Assembly (NCBI GenBank): GCA_029532415.1
Contig: JAQOTA010000023.1
Coordinates: 496,001-560,000 of the forward strand
Source: Marasmius tenuissimus
Lineage: Eukaryota; Basidiomycota; Agaricomycetes; Agaricales; Marasmiaceae
Length of the DNA: 64,000 bases
Direction of reading: 5' to 3'
The notes under the pieces were generated by a model. It did no database searches. It was not told the origin of the DNA and worked only from the letters and a program-made list of their open reading frames with translations. A program made the position numbers and the translations under genes. Below are positions 40,102-50,043 of this stretch, piece by piece; the first letter of the stretch is position 1, and every line of letters starts with the position of its first letter.

Positions 40102-41190
40102 CCCGTCTTGATCTCACTTCATTTGTACCAAGTACCGATTTTCATGTATATTTGCCCCCCGAGTGACCATAGAGTCTAGACATCGTAATCACTGTATTTT
40201 TTGTATCTGTATTGTATGTACAGTAAATATCTCACTGTATCTACGATCCCGAAATTCGAATACATTGCATAATAAACACGTCTTTTTGCTATCTAGTGTC
40301 TATGTACTGGCCTCCAGCTAGTGCTGGCTGTTGTCTAGTCACCTCTGGTGCCCTCCTAGGGTCTTGTCAGTAAAAAAAAATAATAAAAAAATTGGGCGGC
40401 TCGTACCAGCTAAGCTGGTCTGGAGCCGGCTCCGAGCCGCTCGAGCCGTGGCTAGAGCCGAGCTGATGGTAATGCTACTTATAATGTTTTCTTTTACTCG
40501 TCAGTGCCGCAATCATGGCCACTGATCATTGTGCTTTAGTGTGGTCCAGGGTCCTCAGTCCCCCAATCCTTCGTGAACATGGGCAGTATGCTCAACCTGT
40601 CCCTGAAGGCCTTGGACCTACCTGAGTATAGCGCAGGCTGTTAACTAGTCACAAGTCTTGAGAGAGGGGAGGAGGGAGGGACGAGGGATATGTGGTTATG
40701 ATCTCATTATTGTGACCGAAGCCGTTGGTCCATTACAATGAAACTGCATGAATTGAATGAGCAGTGGTGGGATCATCAGCATTTGCGAGCGTTTGGCCGA
40801 CGTTGTACTGGCTGTAGGTATTGGTTTGTTACAATGATTCTGGCCCGAGCTAAATGGGTTAGTGGAATCATTACTACATTTTTGGACGCCAGGCTATCGT
40901 TTTCCTGGCTGTGGGTATTGGCACATTGTAATGGTGAGATTTGAAGGCTGAATGAGGGCTAGTAGCAGTATCCTGAGCGCTGGTACATTGTAATGGAAGG
41001 CGGCGTCTCATGATCATCTATTATAATATGAGGAGGTCTGAGACCAGTCTCATTGATTTGGAAATGGCGTTTAGTCCATTGTAATGGCAGTGGGATATCC
41101 TATCCTGCTCGTTCCTTTAGGATTGTCACTTGCTCGTGCGTTTACTATCGCTTTGAACGTGGGTATGTTGCCACCAAGATTGTACAGTAT
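40102..41190. other. Intergenic with a repeated CCATTGTAATGG motif
   Basis: No gene seen. The word CCATTGTAATGG or a close variant, in either orientation, occurs near 40730, 40828, 40922, 40985 and 41076. GC-rich palindromes occur at 40406-40448 (CCAGCTAAGCTGG and GGAGCCGGCTCC). An A-rich run is at 40372-40391. The region ends at the left LTR of element 4. Confidence 0.55.
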
Positions 41191-41712
41191 TGAGTCAGCA
41201 TAGTTAAATGCACAGTGAGATGAAACTAAAACCTCACATATTGACTATAAGAGAATTCTTGTGTTCTTGCAGATGCTTGCTAGAGGTGATAATTGAGTAG
41301 ATTGTCCTAAAGCTTTGAGATGCAAGGTCTCCAGCTTTTATACAAGAGTCCTTGTCTATCTATGAGTCATAGAACATAGGTAAGTGAGAATATAGCATAT
41401 GGTACATATTGCATATCAGTAAGCATAAGTGCTCAAAGAGCAGAGTGAGTAAGTAGGCATAGTCATACTAGCTTTCTATCTAAGTAATCTAGAGAGAAAG
41501 CTTAGTCAGCTTTGAACGCTATTGGGTGCAAAGCTGAACCTTGTTATAAACCATAGAGATAAGGTGTGAGTACTGACTAACTACAGAGTCCATCTGAGTA
41601 AGTACAGGATCTTTCATACGAGTGCAAGTGTCATAGTGAAAGAGTCTATAAATAATAGACGCGTAAACAACACGTCAATAAAGTGTATCACATGGTATTC
41701 ACATGTTCAACA
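41191..41712 (-). repeat. 3' LTR of element 4
   Basis: 522 bp. The polypurine tract (CTCCCCCTC on the plus strand, 41713-41721) adjoins its inner end. Confidence 0.9.
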
Positions 41713-41954
41713 CTCCCCCTCACTAAACTCTTATAAAGATTTGAGTTAGTGATACTACCAAAGATCATTTAGTCTAATGGTAATATTGGGTAACACCATT
41801 TTGGTGCATTGTGAGCGTGAGGTCCAGAGTTCAATTCCCAGGAGTGCCAAAATATGTCAAGTATCAGAGTATATGTAAAGCTTATATAATAAGTGGTACA
41901 GTTCTGGAGAAATGTTCCACACATTATATAATCAGTTGTACATCCTTTGGGTGT

Positions 41955-44363
41955 CTACTGAAAATGAAGGCCTAAAGCTTGTCTAAACTTCTTGAATTTT
42001 ACTTTGGCTAAATTCTTTGTTAAAAGATCTGCAGGTTGGTCTGCAGTGGGTGCATAGTAGATGAGAACGTCCTTCTCAGCAACTGCATTCCGAATAAAAT
42101 GAAATCTAATATTAATGTGTTTCGTGCGCTTCTCAGAGACTTTGTTACTACTGAGAAAGATAGCGTCTTGATTGTCGCTAACACAAGGTATTGATTGCAT
42201 TGGATAGCCAATTTCTTCGAGTAGAGATTTCATCCACTTAATCTGACGTGTACAATCAGAGAGAGCCATGTATTCAGCTTCTGTGGATGATAGTGCAACA
42301 GTCTTTTGTTTCTGGGATACCCAGCAAACAGGTGCACTCACAAGCTTTATAAGATAACCAGTCTGTGATTTACGGTCATCAATATCAGTTGCCCAATCTG
42401 AATCAGCGAAGGCCATGAGTCCTCCATCTGATTTACCATTGTAGACGAGATTGTATAAACGAGTGCCTACTAGGTATCGTACTATATGCAATGCCTTGTT
42501 CAGGTGCTCGCAACTTGGATTTACACTGAACTGAGACATCTTGATTATGGCAAAAGATATGTCTGGACGTGTTCCCAATGCCAGATAGAGTAATGAGCCA
42601 ATCACAGATTGATATCTTTGGCGAATAATGGGATCAACTGGTTCAGTATTCTTCACCGGGCTGTAACCACTAGGTAAAGGTGTGGCTGCAGACTTGGCAT
42701 TTATCATTCCGAATCTGCGAATAATTTTATTGAGGTAGTCTCGCTGGTCTAAGACGATTGTGCAGTTCTTTCGATCGCAAGAAATTCGCATCCTCAGGAA
42801 TTTGGTAGGCTTGCCTAAGTCTCTGCATTCCCATATCTTTTTGAACTCTTCCTTTAGGTGTATCATTAAGGCTTTATTGTTGCCCATGAATAAAGCATCG
42901 TCAACATAAACAACGGCAATAACAAGTTTGCCTTGTTTCCTGAAGACATATACGCCAGCATCGGACAAGCATCTCTTGAATCCTAGATGTTTCATGGATT
43001 CAGTACACTGATGCCACCAAGCTCTTGAAGCTTGTTTCAGTCCGTATAATGCTTTGCACAACCTCCAAACCTTGCTGGAGTCTGTAATGAATCCTTCAGG
43101 TTGTTCCATATATATCTCCTCTTCTAAGGCACCGTATAAGAATGCAGTTTTAACGTCTAGTGCTGTGATTTCCCAATCTTCAAGCGCTGCTAATGCCAAT
43201 AGAAGTTGTACAGTTTCAAACCATACTACAGGAGAGAACAATTCATTAAAGTCTATCCCTTCTTTCTGCAAAAATCCTTTTGCTACAAGTCTGGCTTTAA
43301 ATCTGCCATCTGACTTGACATCAAATACCCAACGAGATCGAATTGGTTTACGGCTTTTGGGTCTAGGAACTTCCTCAAAGACATCTCTTTCCTTGAGTGA
43401 TTGAAGTTCAAGTCTGCATGCTTTCTGCCATTTAGGGATCTCCTCTTTGGGACATTTGAGGATGTCTTTATAAGACCATTCCCTAACTGTATCATAAGCG
43501 CTTGACTGCATCCCATGCAGGGCATGCGCTTGAGAAAGCAAATAATCCATGTAATTAACTCCCCCTTCCTGAGCAAGAATAGAGGCGTGTCCTTCTTCCC
43601 CTGTGTCCATATCCTCACCCTCATTTTCATTGGGTGGAGGATCCATCTCCTCATCATGAGGAGCTGGAGGATTCTCGCTTTCTGGCACAGGAACCTGATT
43701 ATTTGGTATTGTTTCAGGCTCATTCATCGGATTAATCTGACTTTGCCAGTGAGCGTCGGACTCAATATCTCTTTCTACTTGTACAGGAGGTCGGTTTCTG
43801 TAGACATTATTAGTTCTAAGTCTTTCTGGAAGGAGTCTAGTACATGGAGGGTTCCTTTGTGGTGGAGGTGGAGGATGTAAATTCTCCCACTCTCTTTGAT
43901 GATCGCAGCGGAAACTGAATGGATTGTTATCAGTTTGTGTGTTTCCTTGAGTTATATTGCAATTCAAATTAGAAGGACCGGCAGTACTTGGATCAGGGCC
44001 ATACTGATTAGGTACATTACTGGGACCTTTCAGTGATCCAGGACCATCAGCAGGTGGTGGATGATTGTGCAAATCATCCATTGGGCTGTGATCTGTATTG
44101 GGAGGAGGATCTCCCCCTGGCATATGACCGTCGTCATCACACAGAGGAAGATCCAGATCAAATGGTGGGTGACCGTCGTCTTCACCATTGTGATCATGGC
44201 CGTCAAATGGGTATGAATTGAACGGTACAGAACGGACTGGTTCGTTGGTATTGTTGAATTCTATAGATCTGGGTTTTTCTTTTTGACATTTTGAAAACCA
44301 ATTTTTGTCAAAAATGGCATGTGCAGCAACATAAATTGAGTTGTTGGTAGTTTGGAAAAACAA
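41955..44363 (-). CDS. Reverse transcriptase-RNase H part of element 4
   Basis: Minus strand. After a long Pro/Asp/Asn-rich linker it has the copia reverse transcriptase motifs SRWVFDVKSDGRFKARLVAKGF, LDVKTAFLYGALEEEIYMEQPEG, ALYGLKQA and YVDDALFMG. RNase H follows with DSDWATD, SSTEAEYMALSDCT and SDNQDAIFL, and the frame ends TAA/TGA at 41955. There is no ATG at its head: it is the continuation of the integrase frame after a one-base shift in the T-run near 44350 (TTGTTTTTCC). It is otherwise open. One substitution, VVWFETV for the usual VVRFETV, is seen. Confidence 0.9.
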   Translation of the reverse strand: MFFQTTNNSIYVAAHAIFDKNWFSKCQKEKPRSIEFNNTNEPVRSVPFNSYPFDGHDHNGEDDGHPPFDLDLPLCDDDGHMPGGDPPPNTDHSPMDDLHNHPPPADGPGSLKGPSNVPNQYGPDPSTAGPSNLNCNITQGNTQTDNNPFSFRCDHQREWENLHPPPPPQRNPPCTRLLPERLRTNNVYRNRPPVQVERDIESDAHWQSQINPMNEPETIPNNQVPVPESENPPAPHDEEMDPPPNENEGEDMDTGEEGHASILAQEGGVNYMDYLLSQAHALHGMQSSAYDTVREWSYKDILKCPKEEIPKWQKACRLELQSLKERDVFEEVPRPKSRKPIRSRWVFDVKSDGRFKARLVAKGFLQKEGIDFNELFSPVVWFETVQLLLALAALEDWEITALDVKTAFLYGALEEEIYMEQPEGFITDSSKVWRLCKALYGLKQASRAWWHQCTESMKHLGFKRCLSDAGVYVFRKQGKLVIAVVYVDDALFMGNNKALMIHLKEEFKKIWECRDLGKPTKFLRMRISCDRKNCTIVLDQRDYLNKIIRRFGMINAKSAATPLPSGYSPVKNTEPVDPIIRQRYQSVIGSLLYLALGTRPDISFAIIKMSQFSVNPSCEHLNKALHIVRYLVGTRLYNLVYNGKSDGGLMAFADSDWATDIDDRKSQTGYLIKLVSAPVCWVSQKQKTVALSSTEAEYMALSDCTRQIKWMKSLLEEIGYPMQSIPCVSDNQDAIFLSSNKVSEKRTKHINIRFHFIRNAVAEKDVLIYYAPTADQPADLLTKNLAKVKFKKFRQALGLHFQ

Positions 44364-46006
44364 TAAGCTTTTGATCCCTTCTCATAACCGATAAAGATCA
44401 TGGCCTCGGATTTTGGAGCCAGCTTGTTTTTCCGTTTAGGTATTTGTGTGTAGGCACCACAGCCAAACGTTCTAAAATAGGAGACGTCGGGCTTTTTGCT
44501 TTCGTACAACTCAATTGGGGTTTTAAACTTCCTTGCGCGGATCGGAGTTCTGTTATATGTATGGACAGTGGTGAGAATTGCAAACTCCCACCAGCTTTCA
44601 GGGGCACAAGCATGAAAGCGCATTGCTTCAGAGTTTTCTTGCAGAGTGCGATTAAACCTTTCAGCGCGTCCATTTTGTTGGTGAATATGCGGAGCAGAAG
44701 TGTGAAATACCACTCCGTTATCAATGTACCATTGTTTTTGGGCGTTTGATAGAAACTCCCCCCCTCGATCAAAGCGTAGCTTCTTAACCATCTTGCCTGT
44801 TTGGGTCTCGACTTCCTTTTTCCAGGCTTTAAGGTTTTGATCGGTATCATTCTTGGCATACAACGGATATACCCAGCCATGAGACGACTTGTCGTCGATT
44901 ATGGTAAGGGCAAACTTCTTCCGATGGTATGACAAAGTAGGGAATTCTAACAAATCACAATGGACAAGCTCCAGAATCTCCGTAGCACATTTGTCAGAAG
45001 CAGGGTAGGGTTTGTTGTTCATTTTGCCTTTGGCGCAACCACGACAAATCCCTTCCTTTAAAGAGAGAGCCTTTCCCTTTGGAAAACCCTTAACGTTATC
45101 TGCTAACTTCTTAATAACGTCTTTGTTGGCGTGACCAAGACGTCTATGCCATACAGAAAAATCTATGACAGCAAAAGACATGACAGATGCGAAGGAAGTT
45201 ACTCCCATAAGTATCTTCACGTTCATCCATCGTAAGTTATCCTGGTCATGGCTCGGATAAAAGCTCATGAGTAAGGAGTTGTCTTTTCTGTACCGGATCT
45301 GAGTCTCTGGATGGTTCCTGATGGTATAATATCCATCTCTTTGGAATTTACCATCTGAAACAATGCAATGTGGGCTATTGGGTTGGTACAACACTGGAAA
45401 CAATTTTGTGACCTTAGTCACTCCCTGACTGGTAGTGTGTTGGATGAGAACAGTACCGGAGCCTTGGATATGGATGTTGGCTGCATCGCCTGCTGAGGTT
45501 GTAACAACTAAAGGGTAGGCAAATTCCTGATAATCTGAGAAGTCGCTCATAAATGGAGTCATGTGCATAGAAGCACCGTTATCAAGTAGCCAGGCTTCCT
45601 TCGTATTCTCAATGTATGAATCACTCGCAATTAGGTTGCTGAAAGACATGACATTTGTCTCAACAAATACAGAACTATTAATACAACATTCGGATCTACT
45701 TAATCCTAGAATGTGATGGTGGTGTTGGTGGTGCTGATAGTTAGCGTTCTGTATCTCATGCTTATCAGCGAGTGACTCATTATCAGGAACTAAAGATACT
45801 TGCCAGTCTCCGCAGTCATTACTCTCCTCCCATGCTTCAGGATCATCAATGCCATTATCTCCGTACCAGTCTTCTCTGCCATAAGAGTATCCAGAATCTC
45901 CATCACTTTCGTCATCAGCATCATGATTAAAGTCATCAGATGCGCCTATGACAGTGAAGTTGTCTCGGGTAAGGTCAAAAGGGCTAAGAGATTGGAGATC
46001 AATCAC
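44261..46006 (-). CDS. Protease-integrase part of element 4
   Basis: Minus strand. An acidic Asp/Ser-rich lead is followed by the protease motif LLDNGAS (Asn where Ser or Thr is usual). The integrase zinc site is WHRRLGH..CRGCAKGK. The catalytic residues lie in VHCDLLEF, LRFDRGGEF and NGRAERFNRT, with the C-terminal IFIGYEKGSKAY. The coding-like frame extends upstream of 46006 without an ATG, to about 46200. Upstream of that the Gag frame is read, so Gag and Pol lie in different frames. The last 35 residues or so are read out of frame after the T-run at 44350. Confidence 0.85.
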   Translation of the reverse strand: MIDLQSLSPFDLTRDNFTVIGASDDFNHDADDESDGDSGYSYGREDWYGDNGIDDPEAWEESNDCGDWQVSLVPDNESLADKHEIQNANYQHHQHHHHILGLSRSECCINSSVFVETNVMSFSNLIASDSYIENTKEAWLLDNGASMHMTPFMSDFSDYQEFAYPLVVTTSAGDAANIHIQGSGTVLIQHTTSQGVTKVTKLFPVLYQPNSPHCIVSDGKFQRDGYYTIRNHPETQIRYRKDNSLLMSFYPSHDQDNLRWMNVKILMGVTSFASVMSFAVIDFSVWHRRLGHANKDVIKKLADNVKGFPKGKALSLKEGICRGCAKGKMNNKPYPASDKCATEILELVHCDLLEFPTLSYHRKKFALTIIDDKSSHGWVYPLYAKNDTDQNLKAWKKEVETQTGKMVKKLRFDRGGEFLSNAQKQWYIDNGVVFHTSAPHIHQQNGRAERFNRTLQENSEAMRFHACAPESWWEFAILTTVHTYNRTPIRARKFKTPIELYESKKPDVSYFRTFGCGAYTQIPKRKNKLAPKSEAMIFIGYEKGSKAYCFSKLPTTQFMLLHMPFLTKIGFQNVKKKNPDL

Positions 46007-46587
46007 GGTTGAGGGGTGTAGTCCAGTATCTGCATCAGGGTTGTGAGATATGATACTGATGTTGCCAATGTAGGTATTGGTGGCAATTGTACGCGGAACC
46101 GGATTGAGAGGGCAATGTAAGGTAGCTGGAGATTGAACTGGTTCTGCTCCCTCGTTATCTGTAGTGGTATTCCTCGATCATTCTGAGCAACAACCCAGGG
46201 ATCAACCTCGGCATTAGCATTGTTGCCGAGAGGAGAAGCACCACGAAAGGACCGAGTGGGAGAGCATGGAATCGGGGGTGCAGAAACAGGTCGCATGATT
46301 GCCTGAGCAATAGCATGTGCGGTGGCGATAGCATGTGCGGTGGCGATAGCATGGGAAATGAATACCCCCGGATCAATATCCGAAGGAGGAGGAAGTGGTG
46401 GCGAGTTGGAACGGTTGGGAACTTCAGCAGTTTGTGCCTGTGATGCTGAAAGGTCAATACAGGGCACGGGGTGCATCCAGCCAGATAGAGTGGTTCATCG
46501 GTCAAATTGATCACAAAGATTTAATCGAGGGACAAAGCGAACATTCCATTTGTTGTTCTGCTTGTAACCCCCCCTTTGACCTCGAAC

Positions 46588-48645
46588 TTACTGGTTAGAA
46601 GCTGTTCCAAAAAGCCAATCTCCTTCTGTTCCTAGTTTGATGTGCGCTCCCCAGAAGACCGGGTTGTATACTTGGACTGGGATTGGAGTTCGGGTGTTGC
46701 GTATTCTGAAAACTTCAAGAACTGAAATACACTCAGGGTGTGCTTCAACGATCTTGACCCAGTTGGTGGTGTTGATTTCCAAAATAGCCTCCGATAGATG
46801 TTGAACATCCCAAGTCCAGAAGCGGGTCTGAGAAAAAGCACGGACTGTGAGAATAGGTTCGCATATATTCTGCAGGTATAGTGCATGCCTCGGCGTGAGG
46901 TTATGGCAGGCACGGTGCAGAATTGGATAGACAACTACGCGAGTAGTGGTCCGGATCATGATGAATATAAACTCCGGACTGATGTTCCTACGCTTCACAA
47001 TATCCATGATTTCCCGGTACCGTGTTTCGTCTTCCCAGTTACTAGTTGCACCTCTGAAAGGTACATCAATTGGCAGTGGGAGTCTGATATCGCAAATAGT
47101 AGTGGGATACTGACTCCTGCGTAGCTCGGATCTTCCCATGTTTCGTACATTCTCTTGTGTGTATAGAATGAGAAACTGGGAGATAGATTGCTGATTTGCC
47201 GGTGTGTATGGGAAGTCACTGGGAGCAAAGGTCGGGAAGTAGATATCAGGAACAGATTCGGGAAGTGGAGGTGCCCATGGGGCATAGGGATCGTTTACAT
47301 CATGAGGTGGCCATTGACTCGTCGTGGGAATAGGTGGCTGTTCAACAACTTCTCCTTCTTCGAACTCAGAAGATGAGTCAGAAGAGATCTCCATGTAGAT
47401 CTCATCAGTGTCAGGGAGAGTGACTAAAGAAGGCATGGAGGAGTGCTTGCTATCGGTATCAGTATCAATAGCGTCGAGAGGGTTTGTTGAGATGTTTGCC
47501 ATATAAACCCGTAATGGAGCCATGAGTTCCTGGTCAAAGGTGGCACAAGCAAGGTTAGCAGAAAGGTGCCGACCGTTCTGCTTTCCTTGATTATTCTGCT
47601 TTTTCTTGCCAGCCTTTCCTTTTCCCTTGCCTTTTCCTTTCTGCGATTGTTGATTATGGTTACCCTGGTTATTATTATTCTGCTTTTGGTTATTATTACC
47701 ATTACCAGAACGATTGTTATTCTTCCGGTTGTTGCTGCGGGAAGAATTCCCACCAGGTTGACGGTTCTGGCAGGACCAGGGTGGAGCAGTAGAAGGAATG
47801 AAACGATGAATGCCAGAAATTCTGGCGGCAAGAGCAGATTCATGAGCACCACGACGTCTGTTCCACTCGTTTGTGATTAGTGCAATCAACTTGACTACCT
47901 TGAGATCCTCCTTCTTTTCCTGAATTATCTTCTGCTTCAGCATTTCCCATGGTCCAGTAGGAAGCTTAGCAATGACAATGAGGACAAAGAGGGACTCGGG
48001 AATGTCAACACCCAGTACCTTAAGCTCCTTCCTCTTTTGGTCCATCTTGGTGATGACCGGGAGAGGATTCTGATTGGAGAAGAAGGTGGCGTGGTGAAAT
48101 TCCTCATAAATATTAAGTAGCTGGGCCGTATCTTCCTGCCCAAAGGCTTTCTGGAAGTTCTCGATTGTTTCCTTGATGTCATCAGTCATCAAGGACTCGA
48201 AGGCCTGATTAACCCGAGATTTAAAAACGCCAAGAGCCTTATTGTTGCGTGTATACCATTCTGCATACCCAGATGCAGAAGCAGCTGGCTTGGTTTCAGT
48301 AAGAACCTGAAAGATTCCCTGCTGCTGCAGATATGCCGTATACTTATAGAAAAAGGCATTCCAAATGGCGCTGTCCTTTAACTCCGGGATTGTCATGATT
48401 GCACCAGATCCCGCCGGGAACGAATCGGCAGCAACGTTCACATAAATAGGGTGATCCGGGTTTCCAAAGACAGGTACGGCAGCACCTCCTTGGGCGTTAG
48501 TGATGTTGTAGGTATGGCCAGGAGGTTGGAAAGACCAGAAAGTGTCGGAATCAGTAAAGCCCGGAGGTGCCGGCTCAGTCCTTGGAGAAGAAGTAGCTTG
48601 AGGGCTACCGGTACGAGAATTGTGTTGAGAGGGGTTCTGAGACAT
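46588..48645 (-). CDS. Gag of element 4
   Basis: Minus strand. The ATG at 48645 (MSQNPSQHNS) is chosen over further upstream starts because those give a membrane-like leader outside the Gag pattern. A UBN2-like Gag core lies at about residues 60-280 (IPELKDSAIWNAFFYKYTAY, LLNIYEEFHHATFF, SLFVLIVIAKLP). A very Asn/Gln/Lys/Gly-rich basic stretch (about 310-370) replaces a CCHC knuckle. An extra C-terminal region of about 300 residues follows, first acidic and Pro-rich, then globular. The frame stops in CAG-TAA-GTT, which also forms a perfect donor-like GTAAGT. Confidence 0.8.
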   Translation of the reverse strand: MSQNPSQHNSRTGSPQATSSPRTEPAPPGFTDSDTFWSFQPPGHTYNITNAQGGAAVPVFGNPDHPIYVNVAADSFPAGSGAIMTIPELKDSAIWNAFFYKYTAYLQQQGIFQVLTETKPAASASGYAEWYTRNNKALGVFKSRVNQAFESLMTDDIKETIENFQKAFGQEDTAQLLNIYEEFHHATFFSNQNPLPVITKMDQKRKELKVLGVDIPESLFVLIVIAKLPTGPWEMLKQKIIQEKKEDLKVVKLIALITNEWNRRRGAHESALAARISGIHRFIPSTAPPWSCQNRQPGGNSSRSNNRKNNNRSGNGNNNQKQNNNNQGNHNQQSQKGKGKGKGKAGKKKQNNQGKQNGRHLSANLACATFDQELMAPLRVYMANISTNPLDAIDTDTDSKHSSMPSLVTLPDTDEIYMEISSDSSSEFEEGEVVEQPPIPTTSQWPPHDVNDPYAPWAPPLPESVPDIYFPTFAPSDFPYTPANQQSISQFLILYTQENVRNMGRSELRRSQYPTTICDIRLPLPIDVPFRGATSNWEDETRYREIMDIVKRRNISPEFIFIMIRTTTRVVVYPILHRACHNLTPRHALYLQNICEPILTVRAFSQTRFWTWDVQHLSEAILEINTTNWVKIVEAHPECISVLEVFRIRNTRTPIPVQVYNPVFWGAHIKLGTEGDWLFGTASNQ

Positions 48646-49506
48646 ATTTCCTAATTGAACAGAAATCTGCGAAAATCCCATGAGCATGATGAAAAAATAA
48701 AAGGAGAGAAATTGGGATTTCAACAGATGCCGCTAATAGGTCACAGGTCCCAACAGGTGCAGGGATTGTTAATCTGGTTACGTAGAGTAACCTTTCCAGT
48801 GTGTGTCTGGTGTGTTTCCTTCTCGCTATCTGGTCTCAATCCCAGACTAGCGTTAAAGTCATCCATATGCCAAAGAAGGTTATTAATAGACCAGACCATG
48901 GGACCATAGGCAGCTACCTTTAGTAACGCTGGTGCCTGGTACAAAGATCTACTAATAACTTGGAAACGAGTTCAGGGCATACAGGTTTTGGGATGTCCCG
49001 GTACATACTGAAAATGGCCATGCGATAATCTATAAGATGTATCGTAAAAACCCCAGTTGTTCGGCACAACGGCCTACGCCATCATACAGACTAGTTTAGA
49101 AGCATAGTTGTATGACAGCTCAAAAGGTGCCACTCCAGCCGAAGCTGTACAGCCGTGGACCACCCCCAACAGTTAGATTTCTTCAGCATTGTGCCGTGGC
49201 AATTTATGGCCAGAGCATCAACCTGGGTTATTCAAGACCAAGACAGGTCCGACAAGTCGGAAGCAGGTCTGGTCCTGAGAGAAAATGAAGACCAAATCAG
49301 TATGTACAATCGTGCGTGCAACATGCATGTACAGGGACATTAAGTGGAACCAGAAAAGGTGGACTGCCCAATCCTACACCAGATAGCCCAACTCATCGCT
49401 AGAGACTCTATAGCCAATATGGGTATAGACATCCGCTAGGACAGTGGTGACACACGGAAAGTGTTTCAGCTACTCCGATCATAACGTCGACCTGCCCGCC
49501 TGTTGC
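48646..49506 (-). other. Leader of element 4
   Basis: About 860 bases between the primer-binding site and Gag. No gene seen. A TTTTCGCAG followed by a short stretch before the Gag ATG could be a splice acceptor of a leader intron. Confidence 0.4.
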
Positions 49507-49519
49507 GGGGCCCATAACC
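49507..49519 (-). promoter_or_regulatory. Primer-binding site of element 4
   Basis: On the minus strand GGTTATGGGCCCC, the same 13 bases as in elements 1 and 2, three bases inside the LTR end. A half initiator tRNA-Met primer is the likely partner. Confidence 0.75.
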
Positions 49520-49522
49520 TAT

Positions 49523-50043
49523 TGAGCCAGCATAGTTAAATGCACAGTGAGATGAAACTAAAACCTCACATATTGACTATAAGAGAATTCTTGTGTTCTT
49601 GTAGATGCTTGCTAGAGGTGATAATCGAGTAGATTGTCCTAAAGCTTTGAGACGCAAAGTCTCCAGCTTTTATACAAGAGTCCTTGTCTATCTACAAGTC
49701 ATAGAACATAGGTAAGTGAGAATATAGCATATGGTACATATTGCATATCAGTAAGCATAAGTGCTCGAAGAGCAGAGTGAATAAGTAGGCATAGTCATAC
49801 TAGCTTTCTATCTAAGTAATCTAGAGAGAAAGCTCAGTCAGCTTTGAACGCTATTGGGTGCAAAGCTGAACCTTGTTATAAACCATAGAGATAAGGTGTG
49901 AGTACTGACTAACTACAGAGTCCACATGAGTAAGTACAGAATCTTTCATACGAGTGCAAGTGTCATAGTAAAGAGTCTATAAATAATAGACGCGTAAACA
50001 ACACGTCAATAAAGTGTATCACATGGTAGTCACATGTTCAACA
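49523..50043 (-). repeat. 5' LTR of element 4
   Basis: 521 bp. It abuts, without any gap, the truncated P450 exon that starts at 50044. Confidence 0.9.

Larger units (their letters stand above)
41191..50043 (-). mobile_element. Ty1/copia LTR retrotransposon, element 4 (8.85 kb, minus strand)
   Basis: LTRs of 522 and 521 bp at 41191-41712 and 49523-50043, TG..CA ends, differing at about a dozen positions, so older than elements 1 and 2. On the minus strand the order is LTR, primer-binding site, long leader, Gag, protease, integrase, reverse transcriptase, RNase H, polypurine tract, LTR. The protein sequence is clearly different from the 6.1-kb family. The frame changes between Gag and protease-integrase and again near 44350 at the start of the reverse-transcriptase part. 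I found no matching 5-bp flanking duplication (AGTAT left, ATAGG right). Confidence 0.93.

Noticed and set aside
41760..41855. A second tRNA-like sequence (TTTAGTCTAATGGTA and AGTTCAATTCCC boxes)
   Set aside because: A- and B-box-like words are present, but the acceptor and T stems do not pair, and it lies inside the 3' untranslated region of element 4. At most a tRNA relic.
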